Of a stretch of 64,000 nucleotides of DNA, positions 47,880 through 56,345 are shown piece by piece. The stretch's first letter is position 1, and the number at the start of each line of letters is the position of its first letter. The notes beneath the pieces were generated by a model. The model had not been told where the DNA came from. It searched no databases and saw only the letters and a program-made list of their open reading frames with translations. The stretch covers positions 75,121 to 139,120 of the forward strand of contig NZ_JAETWA010000042.1 of NCBI RefSeq assembly GCF_016774335.1, in the 5' to 3' direction. The DNA comes from Luteimonas saliphila. Lineage in GTDB: Bacteria > Pseudomonadota > Gammaproteobacteria > Xanthomonadales > Xanthomonadaceae. The translations under genes were made by a program, and so were the position numbers.

Positions 47880-48290
47880 TCACAACAGATCGCCTTCCGC
47901 CGAAAGCGCGCGCTCCAGGCGGTCGCCCATGCCGCCGACCTCCAGCAGGACGCGGCCGATCTCGGAGGCGGTGAGGCCCTCGTAGGGACGGTTCTCGCAC
48001 AGCTGCAGGTAGGGCACGCCGTCGAGTTCGCCGATCGCGAGGTAACCCACGCGCGTATTCCAGTTGAAGGCCAGGGCGCGGCGCGCATCGATGCCGGTGA
48101 TCGGCGCGATCACGGTGCTGGTGCGCAGGTAGTTGCGGCCATCGTCGTCCTGCAGCTCCGACAGGAAGATCGCCTGGTGGCGGCGGCCGCCGTCGAGCGA
48201 GAGTTCGACGCAGACCACGTACGGTTCCTGCATGGTGACGCGGAACTCCCCGGCAAGAAGGTGGCGGCGGATCTGTTCGAAATTCTGCAT
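47880..48290 (-). CDS. Conserved-looking hypothetical protein
   Basis: 136 residues from the ATG at 48290 (MQNFEQIRRH). No signal peptide or membrane segment. Strand patterns (EFRVTMQEPYVVCVELSL, RHQAIFLSELQDDDGRNYLRTSTVIAPI, VGYLAIGELDGVPYLQLCENRPYEGLTASEI) followed by a C-terminal helix with LLEVGGMGDRLERALS are reminiscent of small YbjN/type III chaperone-like folds, but I do not recognise the family. It reads like a real, well-composed soluble protein, convergent with pit. Confidence 0.7.
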   Translation of the reverse strand: MQNFEQIRRHLLAGEFRVTMQEPYVVCVELSLDGGRRHQAIFLSELQDDDGRNYLRTSTVIAPITGIDARRALAFNWNTRVGYLAIGELDGVPYLQLCENRPYEGLTASEIGRVLLEVGGMGDRLERALSAEGDLL

Positions 48291-48334
48291 GGCGCTGGGA
48301 TCGCAGGGGCGGGGAGGGGATATCCTAGTCGCCG

Positions 48335-48691
48335 ATGGCCGCCCTGTCTGCCGATGCTTCCGCCGTGGCGCGGATCCTGGCCACGATCCGCGACGTGCCG
48401 CACGGCGCGGTGGCCGGATACGGCCAGATCGCGCGGCGCGCGGGGCTGCCCGGGCGGGCGCGGATGGTGGCGCGGCTGCTGGCCGGCAACGACGATCCGA
48501 CCCTGCCGTGGCACCGGATCCTGCGCAGCGACGGCCGGATCGCCTTCCCGCCCGGATCGAAAGGCTATCTTGAGCAGGCACGACGGCTGCGCGCGGAGGG
48601 CGTCGCGGTGGTGAACGGGCGGGTGCGCATGCCGCGCCTGGAAGCCGACGACCTCGACGCCGCGCTCTGGGGGCCGCTGGGGAAGCCCTGA
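48335..48691 (+). CDS. Alkyltransferase-like (ATL) DNA-repair protein
   Basis: 118 residues, MGMT/Ogt C-terminal domain only. In place of the reactive cysteine motif PCHR it has PWHRIL (W59), the hallmark of ATL proteins, which bind O6-alkylguanine, flip it and recruit nucleotide-excision repair instead of repairing it directly. The helix-turn-helix part (GAVAGYGQIARRAGLPGRARMVARLLAGN) with the arginine finger region is present. Confidence 0.88.
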   Translation: MAALSADASAVARILATIRDVPHGAVAGYGQIARRAGLPGRARMVARLLAGNDDPTLPWHRILRSDGRIAFPPGSKGYLEQARRLRAEGVAVVNGRVRMPRLEADDLDAALWGPLGKP

Positions 48692-48777
48692 GAACGTTCT
48701 GCCGTCTTGCAAGACGCGCGGCGTCGACCGGGCCCTCGCGCTTCCGCCGTTATCATGGGCGCAGTGCAGGAGCGCCG

Positions 48778-49431
48778 ATGTTCACCAACCTTCCCCCCGT
48801 CACCAAGGCCTTGTTGATCGCCAACTGCGCAGTGTTCGTGCTGCAACTCGTGCTGGGACCGGCGCTGAACGCGCTGATGCTGTGGCCGTGGCTGCCCGCC
48901 GAACTCGCGCCGTATGCGCCGCATGGCTTCATGCCGTGGCAGCTGCTCACGCATGGCTTCATGCACAGTCCCAGCAACATCGCCCACCTGCTGTTCAACA
49001 TGCTGGCGCTGCTGATGTTCGGCGCGCAGCTCGAATACGCGTGGGGCCAGCGCCGCTTCCTCACCTATTTCCTGGTCTGCGTGGTCGGCGCGGGCCTGTG
49101 CCAGCTGGCGGTGGTGTCCTGGGGCGTGCGCAACGGCGGCGGCGTGTATCCCACGGTGGGCGCGTCGGGCGGCGTGTTCGGCCTGCTGCTCGCCTACGGC
49201 ATGCTGTTCCCGAACCAGCGGGTGATGCTGCTGATCCCGCCGGTGCCGATGAAGGCGCGCACCCTGGTGATCGTGTACGGGCTGATCGAACTGGTGCTCG
49301 GCATCACCGGCACCCAGTCCGGCGTGGCGCACTTCGCGCACCTGGGCGGGATGCTGTTCGGCTGGCTGCTGATCCGGCACTGGCGCGGGCAGCCGCCGTT
49401 CGGCGGGCGCCGCGTGCGCCGCGTCCTGTAG
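48778..49431 (+). CDS. Rhomboid-family intramembrane serine protease
   Basis: 217 residues, six membrane segments. The catalytic pair is visible: S130 in GASGGVFG and H185 in VAHFAHLGG; the first-loop HGFMHSPSNIAHLLFNML motif is also typical. It cleaves membrane-anchored proteins within the bilayer. The last residues (RRVRRVL) and its TAG stop run into a REP element. Confidence 0.92.
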   Translation: MFTNLPPVTKALLIANCAVFVLQLVLGPALNALMLWPWLPAELAPYAPHGFMPWQLLTHGFMHSPSNIAHLLFNMLALLMFGAQLEYAWGQRRFLTYFLVCVVGAGLCQLAVVSWGVRNGGGVYPTVGASGGVFGLLLAYGMLFPNQRVMLLIPPVPMKARTLVIVYGLIELVLGITGTQSGVAHFAHLGGMLFGWLLIRHWRGQPPFGGRRVRRVL

Positions 49432-49507
49432 GAGCGCCTTCAGGCGCGAACGGTTTCCAGCGCCTCGGTCGCCGGGGGAAAAGCATCGCGCCTGAAGGCG
49501 CTCCTAC
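49427..49507. repeat. REP pair, copy 3
   Basis: Arms TGTAGGAGCGCC... (49427-49449) and its reverse complement (49485-49507) enclose 35 bases between two convergent genes. The first arm supplies the TAG stop of the rhomboid gene (49429-49431). It probably also ends both transcripts. Confidence 0.85.
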
Positions 49508-49515
49508 TGTGGCGC

Positions 49516-51531
49516 CTACCGCCAGAGCGCCACCTGCTCCTCGGGCTTGCGCATCATCGAGTTGCCGGCCTTGCACTTGAAGGTCTCGGCGAACGCCGGC
49601 ATGTTGACCAGCGGTCCGTTCGCGCGCCACTGTCCCGGCGCCTGCACGCGCGTGGCCGCGGCCTGGACCGCCGTCTCGGTCGACACCTGCTCGCGCCACA
49701 GCGCCGCCCAGGCGCGGAAGAACGACTCGCGGCCTGCGTTGTCGAGTTCGGGTTGCGCGTTCGCCAGCGCGTCGAACGCCAGCTCGACCGCGGCCAGGTC
49801 TGCGGCGTTCTCGTCGCGGGTGAGGCTGCCGTTGACCTTGAGCCCGGTGGTCGACGGGTAGTCGTAGTTCGAGTACTGCGCGGCAAGCTGGTTGGCGCGC
49901 ATGCCGAAGGCCGCCTCGTCGGCAGGCGTCCACCAGCTGCGGATGCTGCCGGAGGCGTCGACCATCTGGCCCCTGCCGTCGATCGCGCGGCTGAGTTCGT
50001 GGCCGACCAGGGCGCCGAAGCTGCCGTACTGCGCGGCGGTGTCCTGCTCCATGTCCAGCACCGGCGCCTGCAGCGCCGCGGCCGAGACGATCAGCCGGTT
50101 GTGGGCGAGGTCGTAGGCCAGCGCCGGCTCGTGCGGCCGCACGTCCCAGCGCCGCTGCGCGTTGCCGGCGCCGATGCGGCGCATTTCCTCGCGGTGGTGC
50201 CAGGTCGAGGCGATCAGCATGTTGCTGCCGAAGCTGGTGCGTCCCATCGGCTGCACGGTGTAGTCGATGTCTCGCCGCGGCGCGCCGATCTCGATGCTCA
50301 GCTTCTCCAGCTTGGCGCTGGCCTCGGCGCGGGCCGCGTCGGAGATCCAGGCGTTGCGTTCGATCGCACGGGCGAGGGCGGCGCGCACGTCGTTGGCGAT
50401 CGTCTCGGCGCGCGAACGCGTGGTGTCGGGCAGGTAGCGCGCCACGTACTCGCGCGCCAGCATCGGACCAGCCGCGCGGTTGATCGCGTCGAGCACCTGC
50501 ACGTCGCGCAGCGGCGGCGCGGTCTGCCCGCGCAGCACCCGTCCGGCGAATGCGAAATGCGCGTCGCGGAAATCCTTCGACAGGTAGGGTGCCATCGCGT
50601 TGCCGATCTGGTAACGCAGGTAGACCTTCCACTGCGCCGGTTTGAGCGTGCGCACGAGCTCGTCGACCTGGGTGAAGTAGTCGGGGTGGGCCATCGAGAC
50701 GCTGTCGTCGCTCACCCCCTGCGCCTGGAGGAAGTCGCCCAGCTGCAGGTTGCGGAACTGCTTGGCCAGGCCTTCGGTGGGCACCAGGGCGTAGTTCTCG
50801 CGCGGATCGCGCAGCGCGGTGATCGGCCGCGAGGCGCGCGCGATCCGGGTCTCCAGGTCGATCACCTGCGCCATCTCCGCCTTCAGCTGATCGGGCGGCG
50901 TGCCGGTGAGCGCGAGGATCTTCTCCACGTACTCGGTGTAGCGGCCGAGCAGGGCACGGGTGTCGGCGTCCTCTCGGGTGTAGTAGGCCGGATCGGGCAG
51001 CGCCAGGCCGCCCTGCGAGAAGTAGCCGACGTGGCGGTCGAGGTCGGCCAGGTCGAGGTCCGCGGTGAAATTGAACACCACCGGGATGCCGACCTGGTGC
51101 AGCGCGGCGATCGACGGGGCGATGTCCTTGCTGCGCTTGATCGCATTGATGCGCGAGAGCAGGGTGGCGAGCGGCTGCGCGCCGTCGCGTTCCAGCGCGG
51201 CCTCGTCGATGCCGCTCACCCAGAAGTCGCCGAGCAGCTTCTGCACGTCGTTCTGCGGGTTCAGCACCGCGTCGTCGAGCAGGGCGCGCTGCTGCAACAG
51301 GGCGCGCTGTTGCATGTGCCCGAGGGCCGACACGGTGCCGCTGCCGCTGACGATGGTGTTGGCCGTCAACCAGTCCTTGTTGACGAAGCTGTAGAAGTCG
51401 CTGCAGGCGGTGACCGCCGGGGCCGCCGGCGTGCTGGCGCGGCGCTTGCGCTGGGCGTCGGCATCGTGGGACGCCAGGGTCAGGACGAGGCTGGCGGCGA
51501 GGGCAACGGCGAGCGGCTTGTGAATCGGCAT
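49516..51531 (-). CDS. M13-family metallopeptidase homologue, probably inactive
   Basis: 671 residues with a signal peptide (LAVALAASLVLTLASHDADA). The full M13 (neprilysin/PepO) layout is present, from ACSDFYSFVNKDWL to a C-terminal FKCKAGNSMM ending in ALWR. The zinc motif, however, reads VGHELSRAID: the HExxH second histidine is R515 (H511, E512 kept). The CGC codon differs from a histidine CAC by one base. The third ligand region DENAADLAAVE is kept, but the usual NAYYNP and FPAAILQPPFF are altered. An intact paralogue follows upstream (51686-53779). It is probably a non-catalytic binding or regulatory protein. Confidence 0.88.
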   Translation of the reverse strand: MPIHKPLAVALAASLVLTLASHDADAQRKRRASTPAAPAVTACSDFYSFVNKDWLTANTIVSGSGTVSALGHMQQRALLQQRALLDDAVLNPQNDVQKLLGDFWVSGIDEAALERDGAQPLATLLSRINAIKRSKDIAPSIAALHQVGIPVVFNFTADLDLADLDRHVGYFSQGGLALPDPAYYTREDADTRALLGRYTEYVEKILALTGTPPDQLKAEMAQVIDLETRIARASRPITALRDPRENYALVPTEGLAKQFRNLQLGDFLQAQGVSDDSVSMAHPDYFTQVDELVRTLKPAQWKVYLRYQIGNAMAPYLSKDFRDAHFAFAGRVLRGQTAPPLRDVQVLDAINRAAGPMLAREYVARYLPDTTRSRAETIANDVRAALARAIERNAWISDAARAEASAKLEKLSIEIGAPRRDIDYTVQPMGRTSFGSNMLIASTWHHREEMRRIGAGNAQRRWDVRPHEPALAYDLAHNRLIVSAAALQAPVLDMEQDTAAQYGSFGALVGHELSRAIDGRGQMVDASGSIRSWWTPADEAAFGMRANQLAAQYSNYDYPSTTGLKVNGSLTRDENAADLAAVELAFDALANAQPELDNAGRESFFRAWAALWREQVSTETAVQAAATRVQAPGQWRANGPLVNMPAFAETFKCKAGNSMMRKPEEQVALWR

Positions 51532-51685
51532 CGAGCGGGTCCGGGACGGGAATCGGAAGCCCGGGATTCTAGCAAGCCGCCCGGGGCGGCTTTCACCCGG
51601 CCGATGCGACGCACGACGGAACCGTCCTGCCTGAACGAAGAAGCCCGGCACGCGCCGGACTTCTTCGGGACGGGTAGCGGTGGTG

Positions 51686-53779
51686 CTACCAGATCACGAC
51701 CTGGCGGTCGCCATCGCGCACCATCGCGTCGCCGGGCTTGCAACCGAACGCCGCGGCGAATGCCGGCAGGTTCGAGGGCGCGCCGACCGCCCGGAACTGC
51801 GCCAGCGCGTGTTCGTCGGTGACCAGGCGCTTGCTCAGTTCCTCCGGGGTGAAGTTGCGGCGCCACACCGTGGCCCAGTTCAGGAAGAAGCGCTGGTCGC
51901 GGCTCAGGCCGTCGGTCATCGGATCGGGAGTGCCGGCGGTGGCCTCCTTCATCGCATCGTAGGCCATGGCCAGGCCGCCCAGGTCGCCGATGTTCTCGCC
52001 CAGCGTATGGGTGCCGTTGAGTGCGCGGCCATCGGCGGTCTTGTAGCCATCGAACTGCGCGACCAGCTTGCCGGTCCGCTCCTTGAATGCGGCCGCGTCC
52101 GCCTCGGTCCACCAGTTCTCGAACTTTCCGGTCGCGCCGAAGCGGCTGCCCTGGTCGTCATAGCCGTGGCTCATCTCGTGGCCGATCACCGCGCCGATGC
52201 CGCCGTAGTTCATCTCGTCGGTGGCCTCCGGATCGAAGAACGGCGGCTGCAGGATCGCGGCCGGGAAAACGATCTCGTTCTGCAGCGGGTTGTAGTAGGC
52301 GTTGACCATCTGCGGCGGCATCTGCCATTCGGTCCTGTCGACGGGCTCGCCGATCTTGCCGATCTGCCATCTGTAGTTGAACTCCTGTGCGGCCAGGACG
52401 TTGTCCAGGTAGCTCTCGCGCCCGGTTTCCAGTCCGTTCCAGTCGCGCCACTTGTCGGTGTAACCGATCTTTGTGGTGAAGGCGGCCTGCTTCTCCAGCG
52501 CCTTGGCCTTGGTCTCGCCGCTCATCCATTCCAGGTTCTGGATGCGCGCCTTCAGCGCCTCGCCCAGGTTGGCGACCAGCGCTTCCATCTTGGCCTTGGA
52601 CTCGGCCGGAAAGGCGACGTCGACGTACATCTGGCCCATGGCCTCGTCGACCTGGCCGTTGATGGTGTCGAGCACCCGCTTCCAGCGCGGCTTCATTTCC
52701 TTCTGGCCGCTGAGGGTCTTGTTGTGGAAGTCGTAGTGCTGCTGCACGAACGCCTCCGACAGATACGGCGAGGCGCCATCGACCACATGGAAGCGCAGAT
52801 AGCTCTTCCACTGCTCGACCGGAACGTCGGACAGCATCGCGTCGACTTCCTTGAAATAGTCCGGCACCGAGACCGAGAACAGCTTCGGCTGCGCGATCCC
52901 CTGGGCTTCGAAGAACTTCGTCCAGGAGAAGTTCGGCGTCAGCTTGTCGGCGTCGGCGACCTGCATCGGGTTGTAGTACAGGGAGACGTCGCGCGAGAAC
53001 TCCGCACGCGACTTGGACACCTTGGCCAGCCGCGTTTCGAACGCCATCACGTCCTTGGCCTGGCGCTGGGCATCGGCAGCAGGCACACCGGACAGTTCCA
53101 GCACCTTGGCGATGTGGCTCACGTAGGCGTCGCGGATCTGCGCGTGCGTGTCGTCGCTGTAGTAGGTGGTGTCGGGCAGGCCCAGGCCGCCCTGGCCGGT
53201 GGCGGCGATATTGATCGACGAGTCTTGGAAGTCGGGCATCGCGCCGACGCCGATCAGGAAACCCTGGCCCTTGGCCGCGGTCTGCTGCAGCCAGGCGACG
53301 ACGCCGGCGCTGTCGGACAGCGCGTCGATCGCGGCCAGCTCGTCCTTCAGCGGCTCGATGCCCTGGGCGTTGATCTTCGCCTCGTCCATGCCGGTCGCCC
53401 AGAAATCGCCGACCAGCTTCGCCACCCCGGTGGCGCCGGCATCTGCGGCGGCCTGCTGCGCGAGCTGCTGTTGCACGGCGGTGGAGCGTTCGTCGAGCAT
53501 TTCGAACGCGCCCCAGCTGGTGCGGTCGCCCGGGATCGGGTTGGCGGCGAGGAACTTCGCGTTGGCGTAGCCGGCGAAGTCGGTGCAGGCGTTCTTCGAG
53601 GTGTCGAGATCGGCGACCTGGAACCGGTTGACCGGAGGCAGCCTGCCTTCGTCGAGGGCCGGTGGCCTGGCGGCGGGCGTGGCGTCGGTGGCGCCGGGCG
53701 ACGCGTCGCGCTGGCACGCGGAAACGGCCAGGGTCACGGCGAGGGACAGCAACAGCAATCTGGGCGCGGTGGGGCTCAC
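51686..53779 (-). CDS. M13-family metalloendopeptidase lipoprotein
   Basis: 697 residues from a GTG at 53779 preceded by GGAG. A lipoprotein leader (LAVTLAVSAC) is followed by the M13 domains. The zinc site is complete: IGHEMSHGYDDQG (H534, E535, H538) and GENIGDLGGL; substrate-binding NAYYNPLQNEIVFPAAILQPPFF is intact. It ends in the family's typical QVVIW (C-terminal W). It cleaves peptides in the periplasm or outer membrane. It is a tandem paralogue of the preceding gene. Confidence 0.95.
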   Translation of the reverse strand: MSPTAPRLLLLSLAVTLAVSACQRDASPGATDATPAARPPALDEGRLPPVNRFQVADLDTSKNACTDFAGYANAKFLAANPIPGDRTSWGAFEMLDERSTAVQQQLAQQAAADAGATGVAKLVGDFWATGMDEAKINAQGIEPLKDELAAIDALSDSAGVVAWLQQTAAKGQGFLIGVGAMPDFQDSSINIAATGQGGLGLPDTTYYSDDTHAQIRDAYVSHIAKVLELSGVPAADAQRQAKDVMAFETRLAKVSKSRAEFSRDVSLYYNPMQVADADKLTPNFSWTKFFEAQGIAQPKLFSVSVPDYFKEVDAMLSDVPVEQWKSYLRFHVVDGASPYLSEAFVQQHYDFHNKTLSGQKEMKPRWKRVLDTINGQVDEAMGQMYVDVAFPAESKAKMEALVANLGEALKARIQNLEWMSGETKAKALEKQAAFTTKIGYTDKWRDWNGLETGRESYLDNVLAAQEFNYRWQIGKIGEPVDRTEWQMPPQMVNAYYNPLQNEIVFPAAILQPPFFDPEATDEMNYGGIGAVIGHEMSHGYDDQGSRFGATGKFENWWTEADAAAFKERTGKLVAQFDGYKTADGRALNGTHTLGENIGDLGGLAMAYDAMKEATAGTPDPMTDGLSRDQRFFLNWATVWRRNFTPEELSKRLVTDEHALAQFRAVGAPSNLPAFAAAFGCKPGDAMVRDGDRQVVIW

Positions 53780-53954
53780 GGGGATCTCCGGGGTCGGGTG
53801 GAACGGCGACGGCAACCGCCGGGGCCGGCTGCGCGGCACTGTACGCCGGCGCATGCGCGCTCGAAGGTGTCGAAGGTCATGCCGGCCGCGGGCACGCGAT
53901 CCGCGCGCCGCCGCGATTGCGTGCAGAATCAGCCGTTTGGCGAAGGAGGCGGGC

Positions 53955-55328
53955 ATGCAGGTGCATTTCCACGGCGCGGCGGGCGAGGTCACCGGTTCGA
54001 TGCACCTGGTCGAGGCCGCGGGCAAGCGCGTGCTGCTGGACTGCGGCATGATCCAGGGCGGGCGCGCCACCGAAGCCCGCAACTTCGATCCCTTCCCGTT
54101 CGATCCCGCCTCGATCGACGCGCTGGTGGTGAGCCACGCCCACATCGACCACATCGGCCGCCTCCCGCGGCTGGTCTGGCAGGGCTTCCGCGGCCCGGTC
54201 TTCGTCCAGCGCGCCGGCGCGGACCTGATGCCGATCATGCTGCTCGACGCGGCGTCGCTGGCCGAGAACGACGCCGACCGCGAGAACCGCAGGCGTCGCG
54301 GCGGCGAGCCCGAGGCGATGCCGCTGTTCACCCGCGACGACGTGCACGACGTGCTCGACCTGCTCGAGCCGCTCGCCTACGACGCGCGCACGCAGATCCT
54401 GCCGGGCGTCGAGATCGCCTTCCGCGATGCCGGCCACATCCTCGGGTCCTCGATCGTCGAGCTGTGGGCCGACGGGCGCAAGCTGGTGTTCTCCGGCGAC
54501 CTCGGCCCCAAAGGCACGCCGATCCTGCGCGACCCGGTGCAGGTGCGCGAGGCCGACCTGGTGCTGATGGAATCCACCTACGGCGACCGCAACCACCGCG
54601 ACCGCCTCGACACCGTCCACGAGTTCGGCGAGCTGCTCGAGCAGGCCTGGAACGATCGCGGCAAGGTGCTGATCCCCGCCTTCGCGGTCGGCCGTTCGCA
54701 GGAACTGCTGTACTGGTTCGCCCGTTACTGGGACGAGTGGGGGCTCTCGCGCTGGCGGATTTTCCTCGACAGCCCGATGGCGGCGAAGGTGGTCGGGGTC
54801 TACGACCGCCATCAGCAGTTGTTCGACGCCGACGCGCAGCGGGTCTGGAAGGACCGCCCGAACCCGTTCACCCTGCCGAACCTGCACATCACCGCCTCGA
54901 CCGAGGAATCGATCGCGATCAACCGCATCGAGAACGGCGCGATCGTGATCGCCGGCAGCGGCATGGCCAATGGCGGTCGCATCCTGCATCACTTCCGCCA
55001 CAACATCGACCGACGCAACAGCCATGTCGTCTTCGTCGGCTACCAGGCCGAGGGAACCCTGGGCCGGCGCCTGGTCGACGGCGCGAAATGGGTCCGCATC
55101 CACGGCCACGACCATCGCGTGAACGCGCGCATCCACACCATCGGCGGACTCTCGGCGCACACCGACCAGCGCGGCCTGATCGAGTGGTACGAGGGCTTCG
55201 AGGGCCGTCCGCCGCTGGTGCTGGTGCACGGCGAGGACAGGGCGCGCGAAGCGCTGGCGGGCGAACTCGGCGAGCGCGACGGTCTGGACGTGCGGCTGGC
55301 GCGACCGGGGATGGTGGTCGAGGTCTGA
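53955..55328 (+). CDS. MBL-fold/beta-CASP RNA-processing exonuclease
   Basis: 457 residues from the ATG at 53955 (strong GGAGG upstream). The metallo-beta-lactamase motif HAHIDH (61-66), GHILGS, FSGDLG, then a beta-CASP insertion (LIPAFAVGRSQELLYWF, SGMANGGRILHHF) and a C-terminal RNA-metabolising motif (GLSAHTDQRGLIEW, LVHGE) identify a CPSF73-like ribonuclease of the YsH1/TTHA0252 group. It acts on RNA in the cytoplasm. Confidence 0.93.
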   Translation: MQVHFHGAAGEVTGSMHLVEAAGKRVLLDCGMIQGGRATEARNFDPFPFDPASIDALVVSHAHIDHIGRLPRLVWQGFRGPVFVQRAGADLMPIMLLDAASLAENDADRENRRRRGGEPEAMPLFTRDDVHDVLDLLEPLAYDARTQILPGVEIAFRDAGHILGSSIVELWADGRKLVFSGDLGPKGTPILRDPVQVREADLVLMESTYGDRNHRDRLDTVHEFGELLEQAWNDRGKVLIPAFAVGRSQELLYWFARYWDEWGLSRWRIFLDSPMAAKVVGVYDRHQQLFDADAQRVWKDRPNPFTLPNLHITASTEESIAINRIENGAIVIAGSGMANGGRILHHFRHNIDRRNSHVVFVGYQAEGTLGRRLVDGAKWVRIHGHDHRVNARIHTIGGLSAHTDQRGLIEWYEGFEGRPPLVLVHGEDRAREALAGELGERDGLDVRLARPGMVVEV

Positions 55329-55436
55329 GGCAACCGGCCGGGTGACCTCCGGCACCCTGACCAGTCACACGGGCTGGCGCCGCGTCCTCCCCGTTAACAT
55401 CCATGCGGCCGGGCACGAAGCCCGAGGGGACCTTCG

Positions 55437-56333
55437 ATGCTTGCGATCCGCGACCTGTGCAAGACCTACGCCAATGGCGTGCATGCGCTCGACCATGTGA
55501 GCCTCGACATCCCGCGCGGGATGTTCGGCCTGCTCGGGCCCAATGGCGCCGGCAAGTCCTCGTTGATGCGCACGCTGGCGACGCTGCAGGAAGCCGACAG
55601 CGGCAGCGCCACGCTCGAAGGCGCCGACGGCAAGCCGATCGACGTGCTGCGCGACAAGGACGCGGTGCGCCGCCAGCTCGGCTACCTGCCGCAGGATTTC
55701 GGCGTGTATCCGAAGGTCAGCGCCGAGGACCTGCTCGAGCATTTCGCGGTACTCAAGGGGCTGACCGCGCGCGCGCAACGGCGCGAGGTCGTCGACGGCT
55801 TGTTGAAGCAGGTCAACCTGTGGGACGCGCGCAAGCGCAAGCTCGGCGGGTTTTCCGGCGGCATGCGCCAGCGCTTCGGGATCGCCCAGGCGCTGCTCGG
55901 CAACCCGCGGCTGGTGATCGTCGACGAGCCCACCGCCGGCCTGGATCCCGAGGAGCGCAACCGTTTCCTCAACCTGCTGGCGGAGATCGGCGAGCAGGTG
56001 GCGGTGATCCTGTCCACGCACATCGTCGAGGACGTCACCGACCTGTGCCCGACGATGGCGATCCTCGACAGGGGGCAGGTGCTGCTGACCGGGCGTCCGG
56101 CCGATGCCATCGCCGCGCTGCAAGGCCAGGTGTGGCGCAAGCAGGTCGACAAGGCCGAGGTCGCCGGCCACGAGGCCGCGCACGTGGTGCTGTCGAAGCG
56201 CCTCGTGGCCGGGCAGCCCGTACTGCACGTCTTCAGCCCGGACCGGCCCGAAGCGGGTTTCGAGCCGGTCGCGCCGGACCTCGAGGACGTGTACTTCCAG
56301 CGCCTGCGCCTGCACGCGCGCCAGGCGGCCTGA
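55437..56333 (+). CDS. ABC transporter ATP-binding protein
   Basis: 298 residues. Walker A GPNGAGKSS (34-42), Q loop YLPQDFGVYP, signature FSGGMRQRFGIAQALL, Walker B LVIVDEPTAGLD and the switch histidine in LSTHIVED are complete. The last 80 residues resemble the C-terminal extension of ABC-2 ATPases. It is followed after 12 bases by the permease-peptidase gene, with which it must form one system; the substrate is unknown. Confidence 0.93.
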   Translation: MLAIRDLCKTYANGVHALDHVSLDIPRGMFGLLGPNGAGKSSLMRTLATLQEADSGSATLEGADGKPIDVLRDKDAVRRQLGYLPQDFGVYPKVSAEDLLEHFAVLKGLTARAQRREVVDGLLKQVNLWDARKRKLGGFSGGMRQRFGIAQALLGNPRLVIVDEPTAGLDPEERNRFLNLLAEIGEQVAVILSTHIVEDVTDLCPTMAILDRGQVLLTGRPADAIAALQGQVWRKQVDKAEVAGHEAAHVVLSKRLVAGQPVLHVFSPDRPEAGFEPVAPDLEDVYFQRLRLHARQAA

Positions 56334-56345
56334 CGGGGCACGCGC

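Noticed and set aside
51680..53950. Large plus-strand open frame antisense to the M13 peptidase
   Set aside because: The opposite strand encodes the intact M13 enzyme with its zinc motif; the antisense translation shows no family motif.
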